A stretch of DNA of 64,000 nt from Rhynchopus sp. YZ270_cl-10. Its lineage: Eukaryota > Euglenozoa > Diplonemea > Diplonemida > Diplonemidae. The number at the start of each line of letters is the position of its first letter. The first letter of the stretch is position 1. Both the position numbers and the translations under genes were made by a program. Shown one piece after another: positions 1 through 10,393 of this stretch. The stretch lies in the NCBI GenBank assembly GCA_964035575.1, contig OZ037848.1, positions 124,001-188,000 on the forward strand, given 5' to 3'. The notes under the pieces are model-generated. The model saw only the letters and a list, made by a program, of their open reading frames with translations. It was not told the DNA's origin and made no database searches.

Positions 1-492
1 AAAATGTCAGAGGAAGGTGTGCCTTTTCTGTCTCTCGCTGCACAAAAAAAAAGGAAGGGGGTTCAACAAAATTGGGGGGTCCCCTCCCTCATCCCCCCTC
101 CCCCCTAGGCATGCAATCCAAGGTGAACCACGTTTATGCAGTGAAGTTGACAGTGCAAAAACACAGTACGCCACATCAACTCTCATAGTCTCCCAATCTG
201 CCAATTATTGACCTTCGAAAAGAGAGCAGAAAACTTAACAGCAAACCATCACAAAGGGAAGAAAAAATACCCTGACTTCGAGAGAGCCCATAGGTTTTGG
301 AGTTGGGTACACTCTGGTCGCATAGGTGGGTAGGAAGTGACGATTGCCTGCAGTCAGTAATGTTCTTGCTGGACAGTGGTATTTTAATGTGGTAGGTGAA
401 TCGAAGGAAAAAAAAATGATGTGCCAAAAAAAAATGGGGTTGATCTGAAGAGCACGCGTACAATGGGTGGAGGGGTGGAAAAAGAAAAGAAA

Positions 493-528
493 TCTTGTAA
501 GACGAATGTGCCTCTCATGCACACTTCT
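493..528 (+). repeat. Dispersed hairpin element, TGTGC-stem copy
   Basis: A copy of the intergenic hairpin family. A 5-bp stem TGTGC/GCACA encloses the 7-nt loop CTCTCAT and is preceded by GACGAA. It sits downstream of the sulfatase gene. The stem differs from the CTAAGC/GCTTAG copies but remains paired. Confidence 0.55.
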
Positions 529-610
529 AAAAAAAGACAAAGTTGGATCCTCAGCCTCGAGGTGCTTAGTACCAAAAAAAAGTCGCCAAAAAAAAGAAGA
601 AAAAAAGGGG

Positions 611-642
611 TGTAAGAGAGGAATGCCTCTCGTGCATACAGC
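611..642 (+). repeat. Dispersed hairpin element, ATGC-stem copy
   Basis: Short stem ATGC/GCAT around the loop CTCTCGT, 80-odd bases after the preceding copy. Loop and orientation match the rest of the family. Confidence 0.5.
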
Positions 643-1127
643 GAACAGCAACGTGTTATTTTTTTTTGCTGCTGGGGGAAGGGGGGTTGGAAGGGGAGGA
701 GGGGTCTGTCCTTTCTCAACAACGTTCGAGATATTTTCACATAAAATGCACAATTGCTCGAAGCAACAGCAAGGAACACAACAACCCATGCTTTCCATTT
801 CACAAAGAAAGCATTGAGAGGGTGAAGACGTGCCTAATGCTCCAAGAACACAAGGGAGAGGGAGAAAATATATTTCAAAAAAAAACGCTACGTTGCCAAC
901 TTGTTTTTGTGTTAAGACAAATTCTGCGTATGACATGGGTAGCGTACCAACACAAAGGTGCCCCCCACCCACTGCACCCTTTCCTCCAACAAAAAAAATT
1001 GGGTGAAAAACGAGAAAAACGCCACATCCATTTCCTTTTCTTTCAATACCACTCCTTGCCCGTCTTTAAAAACCCCGTCAATAGTGTCTGTTGTTGCAGT
1101 TCTTTTTCTCTTTTTTTTCCTATCTTT

Positions 1128-3020
1128 CTATAGACCTGGGCAGATTGCAGGCCCGTAGACACAGTGGTCACACATCACTTCCTCTCCTCTTGTACTGAAG
1201 AGGGAGCACTCTCCTGCAGAAAGCCCGAAGAAGAGACATCCCTTTGTTGCAGCACAAAGCGCCTGGCATGCAGTGTCAGAGTCTGCGTCCTTCTTGTCGA
1301 GCAGGGTTCCTTGCAGAGAGTAGCCGCGGACGAAGCAGTCAAATTCTCCACCAAAGCTGCAGTATTTGGACCCCAGGAAGGGGCCTTCACAGCGCTCCCC
1401 TCCCGGGTGGCTTCCACTCTTCGGGTCGGTGAAGCCCCAGCGCCAGGACAGATCCATTACGGTGTCCTTATCGGCCGCCCATTTGTTGTAGAAGGCAATC
1501 ATGTCTGCCAACGCAGCGGTCTCAGTCGCAGCAAGGTTCACGCTCTCTGTGGGGTCGGCGCTGATGTTGAAAAGCCAGTACCCGTTCAGAGGCTGTGGGA
1601 TCACGTCCCCCTCAGGTTTGAACCCAGAAGGGGGTGCCTGGCGGATGCCCGGGGGGTTGTTCGATTCGAGGCCCTGCTGGTTCTGTCCTTCGACAACCAA
1701 TTTGAAATCTCCCTTTCTCACTGCACCTCCGATAAGACCGAATGTCCCGCATTCTGCGGCTGCTGGGTCGACTGCGGTCATGCATGTAGACGTCGTCCAT
1801 TTGTGTGCTGTCGCATTGAAGACAACAGGCTTCGCAATGACAGGAATGTTGTGAAGGATGAAGTCCCGCTCCGTCGGGGTGTCGTCGGTAATGCACGACC
1901 ATTGGTTGTGTCCATCCAACGGAAGTGTCTTTGCAATGCTACCGCCGGCAACGCCAAGAACCAGGGTGGGGAGCCAGTCGGTCGAGTGCATCAGGAAGTT
2001 GCGCACCTCGTTTGTGGGAACTTTGGCAATGTCGCTGTTGGTCCCGCGGACGAAAGAGACACCACGGATGCCACCTTCCCAGTCAAGCACCTTCATGCCT
2101 CGCAGGGGGTAGTTGTTCCCCGGGCCAATGCCTCCGTTGTCGGCAGTGTAGATCATAAGCGTGTTGTCCCACAGGCCGTGCGTTTTGAACAGCTCAACAG
2201 TCTCCCCCACTGCAATGTCCAACGCCGTCACCATACCACCATACACCTTTCTGCTCTCTGAAGTGACATTCGCGTACGTCACGTTCACATCAATGATAGA
2301 AACCGGCGGCACCTCGTAGGGGTTGTGAACATTCTGGAATGCGAGGTACATGAAGAGGGGCTGCGTGGATGTGCGGGTACGAAGGACACGGGACAACTCA
2401 TTCATGTACAGAGTGGTGGAGTAGATGTCCGAGACGTTCACGCCGCAGTCTGGCGCGACGTTTGGGGAGGTACCGTTGCGCCAGTCCCCAGTGTGGTGGA
2501 AATAGTCCTCTGCCCCAGATAGGTAGCCCGAGTATGAGTTGAAGCCTCGGTAGGTAGGTTCGTAACGCTCATCGCAAGAGCCGAGATGCCATTTCCCAAT
2601 TGCGTGGGTGTCGTACCCTGCATCACGTAGAAGCTCTGGCATGAACGTCTCGCGGGCAGGCACTCCATACGGTTGCCCTGCAACAATCACATCCGGACCA
2701 ATACCAGTGTGCATCGGGTATCTCCCAGTCATGAAGGTGGACCGGGTAGGGCTGCAGAGTGGCTGTACGTAGTATGACTCAAGCTTCACCCCTTCAGCTG
2801 CGAGCTGGTCCAGGACAGGTGTCTCCATGACACCTGCGTCGCCATTGGTCGTAGCAGCGCCAGTAGGGTTGGCGCCGCTGCGAGCGTTCTGGTGGTAGCC
2901 AATGTCGTTCCATCCGAAGTCGTCGCCTACGACGAAGAGGATGTGCGGGAGGTCCTTGGCAGAGGCAGAGGAGAGGCCTGCTAGGGTGCAGGCCACGAGG
3001 GGCAAGAGGTGGTGGTGCAT
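1128..3020 (-). CDS. Secreted or lysosomal sulfatase (arylsulfatase family)
   Basis: Predicted 630-residue sulfate-ester hydrolase. The start chosen is the ATG at 3018-3020 because it opens a classical signal peptide (hydrophobic residues 5-20, ending SASA); the frame stays open upstream but there encodes a low-complexity proline-rich string. Residues 25-42 hold the metal-binding strand with the pair Asp33-Asp34. Residues 89-93 are CSPTR, the CxPxR signature whose cysteine is converted to formylglycine, followed by the usual TGRYP and KWHLG motifs. The last 90 or so residues are cysteine-rich and resemble a PAN/apple-type module, a likely add-on for binding glycans or proteins. Family membership is clear; the substrate cannot be read from sequence. 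No intron is needed. A pyrimidine-rich tract with CCTCCAG lies just upstream of the ATG. Confidence 0.93.
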   Translation of the reverse strand: MHHHLLPLVACTLAGLSSASAKDLPHILFVVGDDFGWNDIGYHQNARSGANPTGAATTNGDAGVMETPVLDQLAAEGVKLESYYVQPLCSPTRSTFMTGRYPMHTGIGPDVIVAGQPYGVPARETFMPELLRDAGYDTHAIGKWHLGSCDERYEPTYRGFNSYSGYLSGAEDYFHHTGDWRNGTSPNVAPDCGVNVSDIYSTTLYMNELSRVLRTRTSTQPLFMYLAFQNVHNPYEVPPVSIIDVNVTYANVTSESRKVYGGMVTALDIAVGETVELFKTHGLWDNTLMIYTADNGGIGPGNNYPLRGMKVLDWEGGIRGVSFVRGTNSDIAKVPTNEVRNFLMHSTDWLPTLVLGVAGGSIAKTLPLDGHNQWSCITDDTPTERDFILHNIPVIAKPVVFNATAHKWTTSTCMTAVDPAAAECGTFGLIGGAVRKGDFKLVVEGQNQQGLESNNPPGIRQAPPSGFKPEGDVIPQPLNGYWLFNISADPTESVNLAATETAALADMIAFYNKWAADKDTVMDLSWRWGFTDPKSGSHPGGERCEGPFLGSKYCSFGGEFDCFVRGYSLQGTLLDKKDADSDTACQALCAATKGCLFFGLSAGECSLFSTRGEEVMCDHCVYGPAICPGL

Positions 3021-3561
3021 TGTGTCTGGAGGGTGTGGTGTGGGAGGGAGGAGGGAGGGAGGTGGGAGGGAGGTGGGGGGTGGAAAAAAAGAGTGGGGGT
3101 TGCAAGTGCTGTTCGTTTGGTGGGACAAAGAGAGTAAAAAAAAATGTGATGGTGCAGCTGACGAAATGTTTTTTTTTTTTTTGAGTATTTTTTGAACCCA
3201 AATTTCAGCCATGTCATGAAAGTGAAAATGACAAAAAGGACATAAAACAAAACTGTTGAAAGCGCAAACGCCTCACCGTACATCGACGTCGGTAGTGAGA
3301 AAAGAGGAAAAAAAAACACGCGGAAGCGGTTTTTGTGCCCAAAAAAATGGGTTCGTTGTGACAAAAAAACTTCCCAGTGTTTGATTCCCCTTCCCTCCCT
3401 GAAAAGGGAGGGAATTTTTGACTGCGTGCAAAAGGAGGGACATGGGAAGACTACACAATGTAAACTGTAAATATGTATGTGCCTCTGCACATAAACACAT
3501 ACAGGTCGTTCAAAAGAAAACAATCCTTTTTAGGCTGCCAGACTTCACTTTCTCAATTCTC
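3021..3561. other. Spacer between sulfatase and coiled-coil gene
   Basis: On the sense strand a long C/T tract (plus-strand GGGAGG repeats at 3040-3080) lies immediately upstream of the sulfatase ATG. A degenerate copy of the hairpin family lies at 3251-3288. No gene seen. Confidence 0.55.
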
Positions 3562-6483
3562 TTACGTCGGAGAGTTCACTACCATGGATTTGCGGTGTTT
3601 CCGCGGCTTTTCTTTTAATTTGCGGAGTGGAAGAACAGAGTTTTCGACGAAGTACTTGACACGCTGCGAGAGGGGGAGATAGGGCTCGGGGCGCTTGACT
3701 GCTGCTAGGGTTACTATTGCCTCGAGGAATTCGTGGTGGACGAGGTCCTCGCTGGCGTCGTCTGGGTCTTGAATACGTTTGTAGACTTCGTCGGCAATGT
3801 AGTTGGTGCAGCTTTGGTCGACGATGTGTAGGTCGTGCAGCATCTTGTCGTAGCCTGCCTTGTTCATCACCTTCTTCTCGTCCTCGTAGTTGCGGTACAG
3901 CCACGACAAGCTTGCAGCGTGCTCCTTTAGCACTGCCTGCACCTTCTCAGAGTAGATCCCCTTTCGGAACACATCGGTCTCCAGCTGCTTGCTGTTCGTC
4001 AAGACATGGCTCCCTAGGAGGCGGTTCAGCTTCGCAACCGGTCCATCCCCACTGGACTTAAACTTCAACCTCGCAAGCCGTGGAAGCAGGACAATCCACT
4101 CCCGCAGATTCAACTCCTTCGCAGGGGAAATCCTTGCTAGCAGATCCGCCAAATCATTCCGTGTGACCTGTTTCCCCAGAAGCTTCGCGTCTAGAACAAA
4201 CTTCATGTATTCAGACTCATCCATGACCTTCAGCGCCCCACCACAGCCCGGGACGTGCGATGCGTAATACGCAAAAATATTTGATAGCTCTTCTCGATTT
4301 GCTGCCAACACGCTGTTGAGCGTCGCTAGATCCTCTTCTGCATCGACGAAGGGGACGTCATCGAGGGTGAGCGAAAAGTCTTGGCCAGAGTTTTGATTGC
4401 CTCCACTGGAATGAACGAGGTTTCTGGTCAGCGTTTGAATGCACGTCAGAAGGCCTTCGTAGGACGACCTCAGCCAGGCCGCGCCTTCTGCAGCACTCTG
4501 CTCACATTGCTGCAACCTTGTTTTTGCTATGGTTGCGACACAGCCAGGGTCGTTGCTAGACTCCGTCACCATTGAATCTTCCGCAGCGACGCTGTTTTTG
4601 TGTTTCACCGGCGCTGCACCAAAGGCGTTAAGGAAGCCCACTGCACTGCGTTCTGCGTCGCCGTCGTATATTAGCACTTTCGCATAATTCATTGCACGCG
4701 CTGCGACACCGCTGGTGTACCGTACGTAAAGAAGCGATGCTATGGTCATGAACAGTACTGCACTGCGGTCTGAGGTGTGTGTCGGCTTGCAAAGCTCCTC
4801 GGGGCCTACGTCGTAGTGGATGGACACCGCTTCGAGCCCCTTCAAGAGCGTTTCTGCCTTCTTGCGGAAACTATGTGTGGTCGCCACCTTAGCCAGCCGG
4901 TCTGCGTCCAAGACATTGGGAGAAATTGAGTGCACCACAGCGCACAAAGGGACCAGCAGATGCGGTCCTGCTTCCCATGTGGTGATGGCCCGCACCTCGG
5001 TGCCAACAACAGGGGTGATGACGCAGTTGACCCACTCCATCAAACTGTTTGGGGTGAATTTGGTAAGAATGTCCATCCCCCCCCAACGTGCCTGTTTCTC
5101 TCGTAGTTCATCCTCACCGCCGCTCATGACCTCAATGGATGTAGCGACTGCAGAGGAGAGGGTGTTGTGCGCGTCTTCAAACTCCTTCGCCACCTGTTCT
5201 GTGCTATTCGAAAGGCCTTTGAGGGTGGCAATCATTTTGGTCAGCTCTTTCGTGGTTTCGGTAAGCTGTTCGATTTGGGTGGTCTGCGAAAGCTTGAGTT
5301 TTTCAAGAGATTTGATGGTGTCGAGGTACTTTGCGTTTTTCCCTTCGAGAACTCTCATGTCGTGGTTGTGCACTTCACGTTCGTGCTCATACAAGGTGAT
5401 CTGCTCTAGCGCGTCGTTGAGCTGCTGCTCCACATGCTGTGTATTCTCTGTTACAAAGGTGTGCGGATGGTCGGCACCCCTCTCATCATCAAACCACCCC
5501 TGAAACCGCTTTGCCCTCTGCACCCCTAGCCGCCACTCCTTGAACACAACGCGGAGATACGATTGATTCGTCATTTTGACAACCTTTTCGCAAAACACCT
5601 TCAAATTCCGGACCTTTGTCGTCGCTGTTGCCTTCACCTCCTGGGTTAAGGCTGTGGCACGCCCGACAGACTCTTTGAATAAAGAGGCACCGCAAAACTT
5701 TTGTAGTGCGGCCTCGATTTCTGATGGATCTTCGATGGCTGCTGCGCTTACCAATTCATAGTTGTCAAGGGTTGAGTGGAGGACTTCGTTGAAGGCAAAG
5801 CGGAGGGCGGGCTTGAGGATGGGGGACATCTTGAATGTGTAAAGCAGCGCCTGCTCGAGGATCAGAAAGGCGCAGGCTGCACGCTGCTTTGCGGCGTTCC
5901 CTTCAAAACACGCGATGTTCCCATTCGAAGCGTCCAGAATCGCAGTGCAGACATCGCCAGTAGAGCTGAGCACATCGTCGCTCTCGTAGTGCTCAAGCCA
6001 CTCCCCGACGCGGCTCCAGCCTTCTTCCAAACCGATTCCGCCCATTTTGCTGAGAATCACGGAAAACGCATCGAAGAGCTTTTCAAACCCGTCCATAGGC
6101 TCTGGGGTAGAGGTGAGTGTGTTGCGCAGGGTACGTTCCGACGCAGCGTTGCGTGGTGAGGTGATGCGGGTCGCGGGCAGTGGCTGCGGCGGGAGTGCGC
6201 CGTACGGCAACGACGCGGCAAGAAGCTTCCTCAGCGCCTCCGACCGCTTCTGCGGCAACGGGCGTGCACGATGACAACGCTTCACCGGACGCATCGGAGG
6301 AGGCCTCACGGTACTCGCTTTGACCACCCGTCTGCTCTGAAATGGTGCGCACGCACTCCGCCCCTGAGGTGGAACATTCGGCAGGTACGCTGTGTGTTGC
6401 GCCTGCGCAATTTCTGGAGGCAGATTGGCCAATAGCACACAACTCTCTGCTGGCGTAGGAAGGGGTTCCAGACCGGCTGCCAT
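3562..6483 (-). CDS. Coiled-coil protein with calponin-homology-like and EF-hand-like regions
   Basis: Predicted 973 residues from the ATG at 6481-6483; the frame runs slightly further upstream but without an ATG. Order of parts: a proline- and arginine-rich N-terminus (1-130), an alpha-helical region (about 130-350), a coiled coil (about 360-465, repeated Leu/Lys/Glu heptads), a helical region at about 465-600 that looks calponin-homology-like (Phe-Met-Thr-Ile-Ala-Ser-Leu near the end), and two C-terminal helical stretches (about 735-930) with EF-hand-like spacing but without clear calcium-binding loops. The C-terminus is basic. Together these suggest a cytoskeleton-associated protein. I do not recognise a named family; the domain assignments are by eye. 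Confidence 0.8.
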   Translation of the reverse strand: MAAGLEPLPTPAESCVLLANLPPEIAQAQHTAYLPNVPPQGRSACAPFQSRRVVKASTVRPPPMRPVKRCHRARPLPQKRSEALRKLLAASLPYGALPPQPLPATRITSPRNAASERTLRNTLTSTPEPMDGFEKLFDAFSVILSKMGGIGLEEGWSRVGEWLEHYESDDVLSSTGDVCTAILDASNGNIACFEGNAAKQRAACAFLILEQALLYTFKMSPILKPALRFAFNEVLHSTLDNYELVSAAAIEDPSEIEAALQKFCGASLFKESVGRATALTQEVKATATTKVRNLKVFCEKVVKMTNQSYLRVVFKEWRLGVQRAKRFQGWFDDERGADHPHTFVTENTQHVEQQLNDALEQITLYEHEREVHNHDMRVLEGKNAKYLDTIKSLEKLKLSQTTQIEQLTETTKELTKMIATLKGLSNSTEQVAKEFEDAHNTLSSAVATSIEVMSGGEDELREKQARWGGMDILTKFTPNSLMEWVNCVITPVVGTEVRAITTWEAGPHLLVPLCAVVHSISPNVLDADRLAKVATTHSFRKKAETLLKGLEAVSIHYDVGPEELCKPTHTSDRSAVLFMTIASLLYVRYTSGVAARAMNYAKVLIYDGDAERSAVGFLNAFGAAPVKHKNSVAAEDSMVTESSNDPGCVATIAKTRLQQCEQSAAEGAAWLRSSYEGLLTCIQTLTRNLVHSSGGNQNSGQDFSLTLDDVPFVDAEEDLATLNSVLAANREELSNIFAYYASHVPGCGGALKVMDESEYMKFVLDAKLLGKQVTRNDLADLLARISPAKELNLREWIVLLPRLARLKFKSSGDGPVAKLNRLLGSHVLTNSKQLETDVFRKGIYSEKVQAVLKEHAASLSWLYRNYEDEKKVMNKAGYDKMLHDLHIVDQSCTNYIADEVYKRIQDPDDASEDLVHHEFLEAIVTLAAVKRPEPYLPLSQRVKYFVENSVLPLRKLKEKPRKHRKSMVVNSPT

Positions 6484-7487
6484 ATTGGAGGAGAGAGGGA
6501 GGGGAACCAATGGAGACCGAGTCACAGAGGGTGTGGTCTACGCTACCATTGGGTGGGTGTGTGGCTGGAGGGGGTGGAGGGAATGTTGAGAGGAGAGTTG
6601 TGTTTTGTACATGAAGACGTAGGGTATAGCTTCGGTATGCCTAGTGTCGCTGGAATTGCAAGAAAGGGGAAATGGTTTTGTTCGTGTTTCTTTTCTTTTT
6701 GTGTCGACAAAATGAAGAGAAAAAAACTGTTTTTCAAAAGGCTTTCGTTGTGGGTCCTGGGACAAAAGAAAAAATGGAGCCCGGGTGAGACACCAAAAAA
6801 AAAAAGAAGAAAAACGTGGAAGGGTGCAGTCTCTCGCACATCCACCAAAAGAAAGAAAGGTTTATCAGATGAATGAAAGCCTCTCTCAGCCACCTGAAGA
6901 AAAGAAGCTTTTTATGAGATGAAACTGAACCGCTTACCTCACCGAAGAAGTCCCCCTCCCCACCCCCCCTGCTCTACTTGCAGGGGTTCACCGTCCCCGT
7001 GTACATTTTGTGTATCGTCTCGATTCGCGGAAGAACACGTACACCGCAAAAGAAACCTTCCCCACCCAAACCTCTTACCCATATCGACTGCATTTTGTGT
7101 ACCCGCACACCCAACCCCACGTACATTTTCCACTTCAGGCAGCCAAGCCGGTCGTGAGTCATACAAGAAAACAAAAAAAGGTGAAGTCGGCAACACACAG
7201 ACACCCCGGATGGAGGTGTGTGCACGTTGCTGAACCTCAATACAATTAAAAAGTTTTTTCAAATCTGTTTGGTTGCCCCGTACAGAGCTAACAGATGCAC
7301 CATTTTCCAATTTATTATCCGTTCGTACCTTGGATGTGCCTTTGTGGCGCTCACACCTTGTGTTACGTTGCAGTTTTTTTGCGGTAATATTCCCCGGAAT
7401 TGCGCAAAAACTGATTTCAAACTAAATCCCGTTATCCCCCCAGAAGAAGGCAGTGGTGTTACCTCCGTCCAGCAGATCCCAACGCTC
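6484..7487. other. Spacer upstream of the coiled-coil gene
   Basis: No credible gene. Two adjacent hairpin-family copies occur at about 6859-6898 and 6909-6943, about 370 bases upstream of the coiled-coil gene start. The interval 7240-7487 is the 3' flank of the disulfide isomerase gene. Confidence 0.5.
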
Positions 7488-8523
7488 CTAGATGTTGCTC
7501 TCAAGGAAGTTCTTGAAGGCGCGAATCGTGCGTGGCCCCTTGAACTCGAGGCCACGCTTGTTCTTCTTCGTGAAGAGCTTGACAGTGGGGAAGCTGCCGA
7601 CCTTGGCCTGTAGAGTGGGTGTAGAGTGGGCAATAATGTGCGAGGGAGATTCAACAATGGTGGCATACCTTGTCGCCCACGTCTCTGTACTTCTCTGCGT
7701 CCACCTCAGCAATGACAACGTCCTTGCGGTCCTTCACCTCAACCGCAAGCTGCTTCCAGTCGTCCTCCATTGCCTTGCAGTGGCTGCACCACGGTGCGTA
7801 GAACTTGATGTACGCGTTCAGCGTGGGGTCGAGCACGAGGGGCTGGAAGTTCTTTGTCGTGATCACCTGCACAACACCGGTTCCTCCAGTCATCTTGTCC
7901 TCGTCGTTTACCTGTCGTGTGTTGTATTCACCTCACAGGAATTACCAAAACTTCGTAGCTTCTAAAGAAGGCCTCATACCTTGACGCCCAGTTCCACCTG
8001 CGTCTCTTCCTTGATGAACGACAGGAACTCTGCTGCAGTGCGTGTACCGCTGTACTTTTTCTGTTTGATTTGGACAAGAGAGTAACGATGTAGTCAAATG
8101 AAAGCTGAGCATGGGAGCAGTACATACCCACTTGCCGTCGGGTCTGACCAAGATGATGGTGGGGTAGCCCTTGATGTTGTATTTGTCGACAATCTGAGGT
8201 GGTGTTGTGTTTTGATACTTTGCATTAAGAGCTGCATAACATACATCCGAAACATCGCTGTCGACGTTGACCTTACCCGCAGCCACCTCCTTGCTTCCCT
8301 TCACACTCTGCCCAAGCAGCTTCCACTCGGGTGCAAGCTTCTTGCACCAGCTGCACCACGGGGCGTAGAACTCAATCAGCCAGTTCCTCCCGTCCGTCAC
8401 GCTCTTTTTGTAGTTCTTCGACGTCAGCTCCGTGACGCCAGGCATGGGTTTTCCGAGCTCAAGGCAGTCGGAGACACCTGCCAGCAGGAGCACTGCCACA
8501 GCGACAACACCACGGAAGGCCAT
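7488..8523 (-). CDS. Protein disulfide isomerase, two thioredoxin domains, five exons
   Basis: Spliced CDS: complement of 7488-7607, 7669-7911, 7980-8060, 8128-8193 and 8245-8523, giving 262 residues. All four introns (61, 68, 67 and 51 nt, in plus-strand order) have GTATG donors and CAG acceptors, and joining them restores standard family text across each junction, for instance VDSDVSD joined to IVDKYNIKGYPT. A signal peptide occupies residues 1-20. Domain a1 carries APWCSWC (about 54-60) and domain a2 APWCSHC. Both lack the Gly of the canonical CGHC centre, which should shift redox potential. The product should form or rearrange disulfides in the ER. No KDEL-type retention signal is present: the protein ends in ESNI, so retention may depend on partners, or it may reach a later compartment. 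Confidence 0.93.
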
Positions 8524-9676
8524 AGTGCGTTGTGTTTGTGTGTCGTCCTCTGTGGTTGAGATCAGTGTGTGTTTGATAACTATTTGGGGTAACTCTTGCA
8601 CAGAATATGGTGAGAGTGTATGTGTGTGGGTACTTCCCTGTGCGGAGCATCGCCCGACACAGTCAGGGCGACAAAACTTCAAAATATGCTGGAAGGAGAG
8701 AATCAACGATGTCGTGTTGGTAGGTGTGATGTACACAAATGACATAGTGTGTATTTTTCTACTTTTTTTTTGCATTTTCGTTCAATATTTTTCAACAAAA
8801 ATGAATACTAATCTAGAGCTTCGTGCAGTAGTGTGTCTGTTGTCCTGTGGTGAAGCAGAACCGGAAGATGCGCACACATTTGCAAAAAGAAAAGTTTATA
8901 AGATGAACCTAAGCCTCTCGCGCTTAGTCACCTAAAATTAAAATAAGGTTTGGGTAAACCTTTTGCCGACAGCAAAAAGAAGAGGTCGCTTCTTTTTGTA
9001 TAACTTTCCGACAATAAAACACGCAAAGCAACACCGCACCTAGCAGTAACCGTCCTGCTGAGTCTCATCCTCACATATGACGAGCTAACAAAATTTAATA
9101 AAACTTAAAAGACGGGTGTGCCCTCTCGTGAACATCTAAAGAAAAAGGTCGGCAAGATCTAGCCTAAACCTCACGATTCACGTATTTACTTACACCACCA
9201 AAGCAAAAGGCATCGTAAAAATAGCAAAAAACAAAAACAAACTAAATTGAAAAGATCAAGCGAGAGGCCCTTCAGCATCAACAACAGAATCTTTAACACT
9301 CAATCCCAAATTTTTGTCCAGACTGGGTATTTTTTTAAATAAAGAACAACTATTCAAAACCGTAAAATTCTTGCTTTAATTGATTTTTCTGGTAAAACCT
9401 ATGAACACGCAAAAAAAATCGACCAGATTCGTTGAGTGACTAAAACCCAATCACCCATAGAGAGAGAGACCCAAAACGGTGATTTTCCCTGTAATTCCTT
9501 AAGGAATTGCCTTTGCCATTTGAAAAAATATTATGACCGCAAAAATGGCAACATGTAATCTGTGATGCTCAAAAGTGCAAAATTCTTGCTCCAATGGATT
9601 CTCCGGGTATACATTGTACCTGGAGAATATGCTCATATCACTCTTCAGACCATCTGGGGTATGGTCACACACAGGT
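8524..9676. other. Spacer upstream of the disulfide isomerase, with diverged repeats
   Basis: No gene seen. Hairpin-family copies lie at 8893-8933 (well formed, listed separately), 9103-9138 and 9147-9185. The interval about 9340-9420 resembles 9570-9650 (shared AAAATTCTTGCT and following bases). A hairpin with 11-bp arms, 9599-9609 and 9617-9627 (TTCTCCGGGTA against TACCTGGAGAA, one G-T wobble), lies just before the short tandem arrays. Confidence 0.5.
8893..8933 (+). repeat. Dispersed hairpin element, reference copy
   Basis: Best-formed type: a T-rich lead-in, then AGATGAAC, then the 6-bp stem CTAAGC (8909-8914) and GCTTAG (8922-8927) around the 7-nt loop CTCTCGC, then TCACCT. It lies about 370 bases upstream of the disulfide isomerase ATG. 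In the sense RNA of that gene it reads as a hairpin with loop GCGAGAG followed by a U-rich tract. Confidence 0.65.
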
Positions 9677-10056
9677 AGTATACACAGTATACACAGTATA
9701 CACAGTATACACAGTATACACAGTATACACAGTATACACAGTATACACAGTATACACAGTATACACAGTATACACAGTATACACAGTATACACAGTATAC
9801 ACAGTATACACAGTATACACAGTATACACAGTATACACAGTATACACAGTATACACAGTATACACAGTATACACAGTATACACAGTATACACAGTATACA
9901 CAGTATACACAGTATACACAGTATACACAGTATACACAGTATACACAGTATACACAGTATACACAGTATACACAGTATACACAGTATACACAGTATACAC
10001 AGTATACACAGTATACACAGTATACACAGTATACACAGTATACACAGTATACACAG
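9677..10056 (+). repeat. 9-bp tandem array (GTATACACA)n
   Basis: About 42 uninterrupted copies of a 9-base unit containing the palindrome GTATAC. All frames are open because 9 is a multiple of three and the unit has no stop codon, so long reading frames across it carry no evidence of coding. Confidence 0.98.
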
Positions 10057-10065
10057 GGGATTGGG

Positions 10066-10393
10066 AGTACAGTACAGTACAGTACAGTACAGTACAGTAC
10101 AGTACAGTACAGTACAGTACAGTACAGTACAGTACAGTACAGTACAGTACAGTACAGTACAGTACAGTACAGTACAGTACAGTACAGTACAGTACAGTAC
10201 AGTACAGTACAGTACAGTACAGTACAGTACAGTACAGTACAGTACAGTACAGTACAGTACAGTACAGTACAGTACAGTACAGTACAGTACAGTACAGTAC
10301 AGTACAGTACAGTACAGTACAGTACAGTACAGTACAGTACAGTACAGTACAGTACAGTACAGTACAGTACAGTACAGTACAGTACAGTACAGT
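10066..10393 (+). repeat. 5-bp tandem array (AGTAC)n
   Basis: About 66 uninterrupted copies of a 5-base unit with the palindrome GTAC, separated from the preceding 9-bp array by only about nine bases (GGGATTGGG). The unit resembles the 9-bp unit with four bases removed, so one array may have arisen from the other by slippage. Confidence 0.98.

Larger units (their letters stand above)
1..1127. other. Intergenic spacer, homopolymer-rich
   Basis: No credible gene. The plus strand is rich in A and G runs, so the sense (minus) strand is pyrimidine-rich, as in the other spacers here. Two copies of the dispersed hairpin motif lie at about 493-528 and 611-642 (listed separately). Long open frames here encode phenylalanine- and lysine-rich low-complexity strings and look like chance. 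Confidence 0.6.

Noticed and set aside
235-972. Minus-strand 245-residue frame downstream of the sulfatase
   Set aside because: Phe/Pro/Ser-rich string arising from T-rich homopolymers, no domain and no splice support.
1164-2261. Plus-strand 365-residue frame
   Set aside because: It lies opposite the sulfatase, whose motifs are unmistakable; GC-rich coding DNA commonly leaves antisense frames open.
8893-8933. Hammerhead ribozyme, C/D snoRNA or tRNA as an explanation of the hairpin family
   Set aside because: GATGA resembles a hammerhead or C-box core, but the GAAA and cleavage-site elements, a D box at the right place, and tRNA box B are all missing in most copies.
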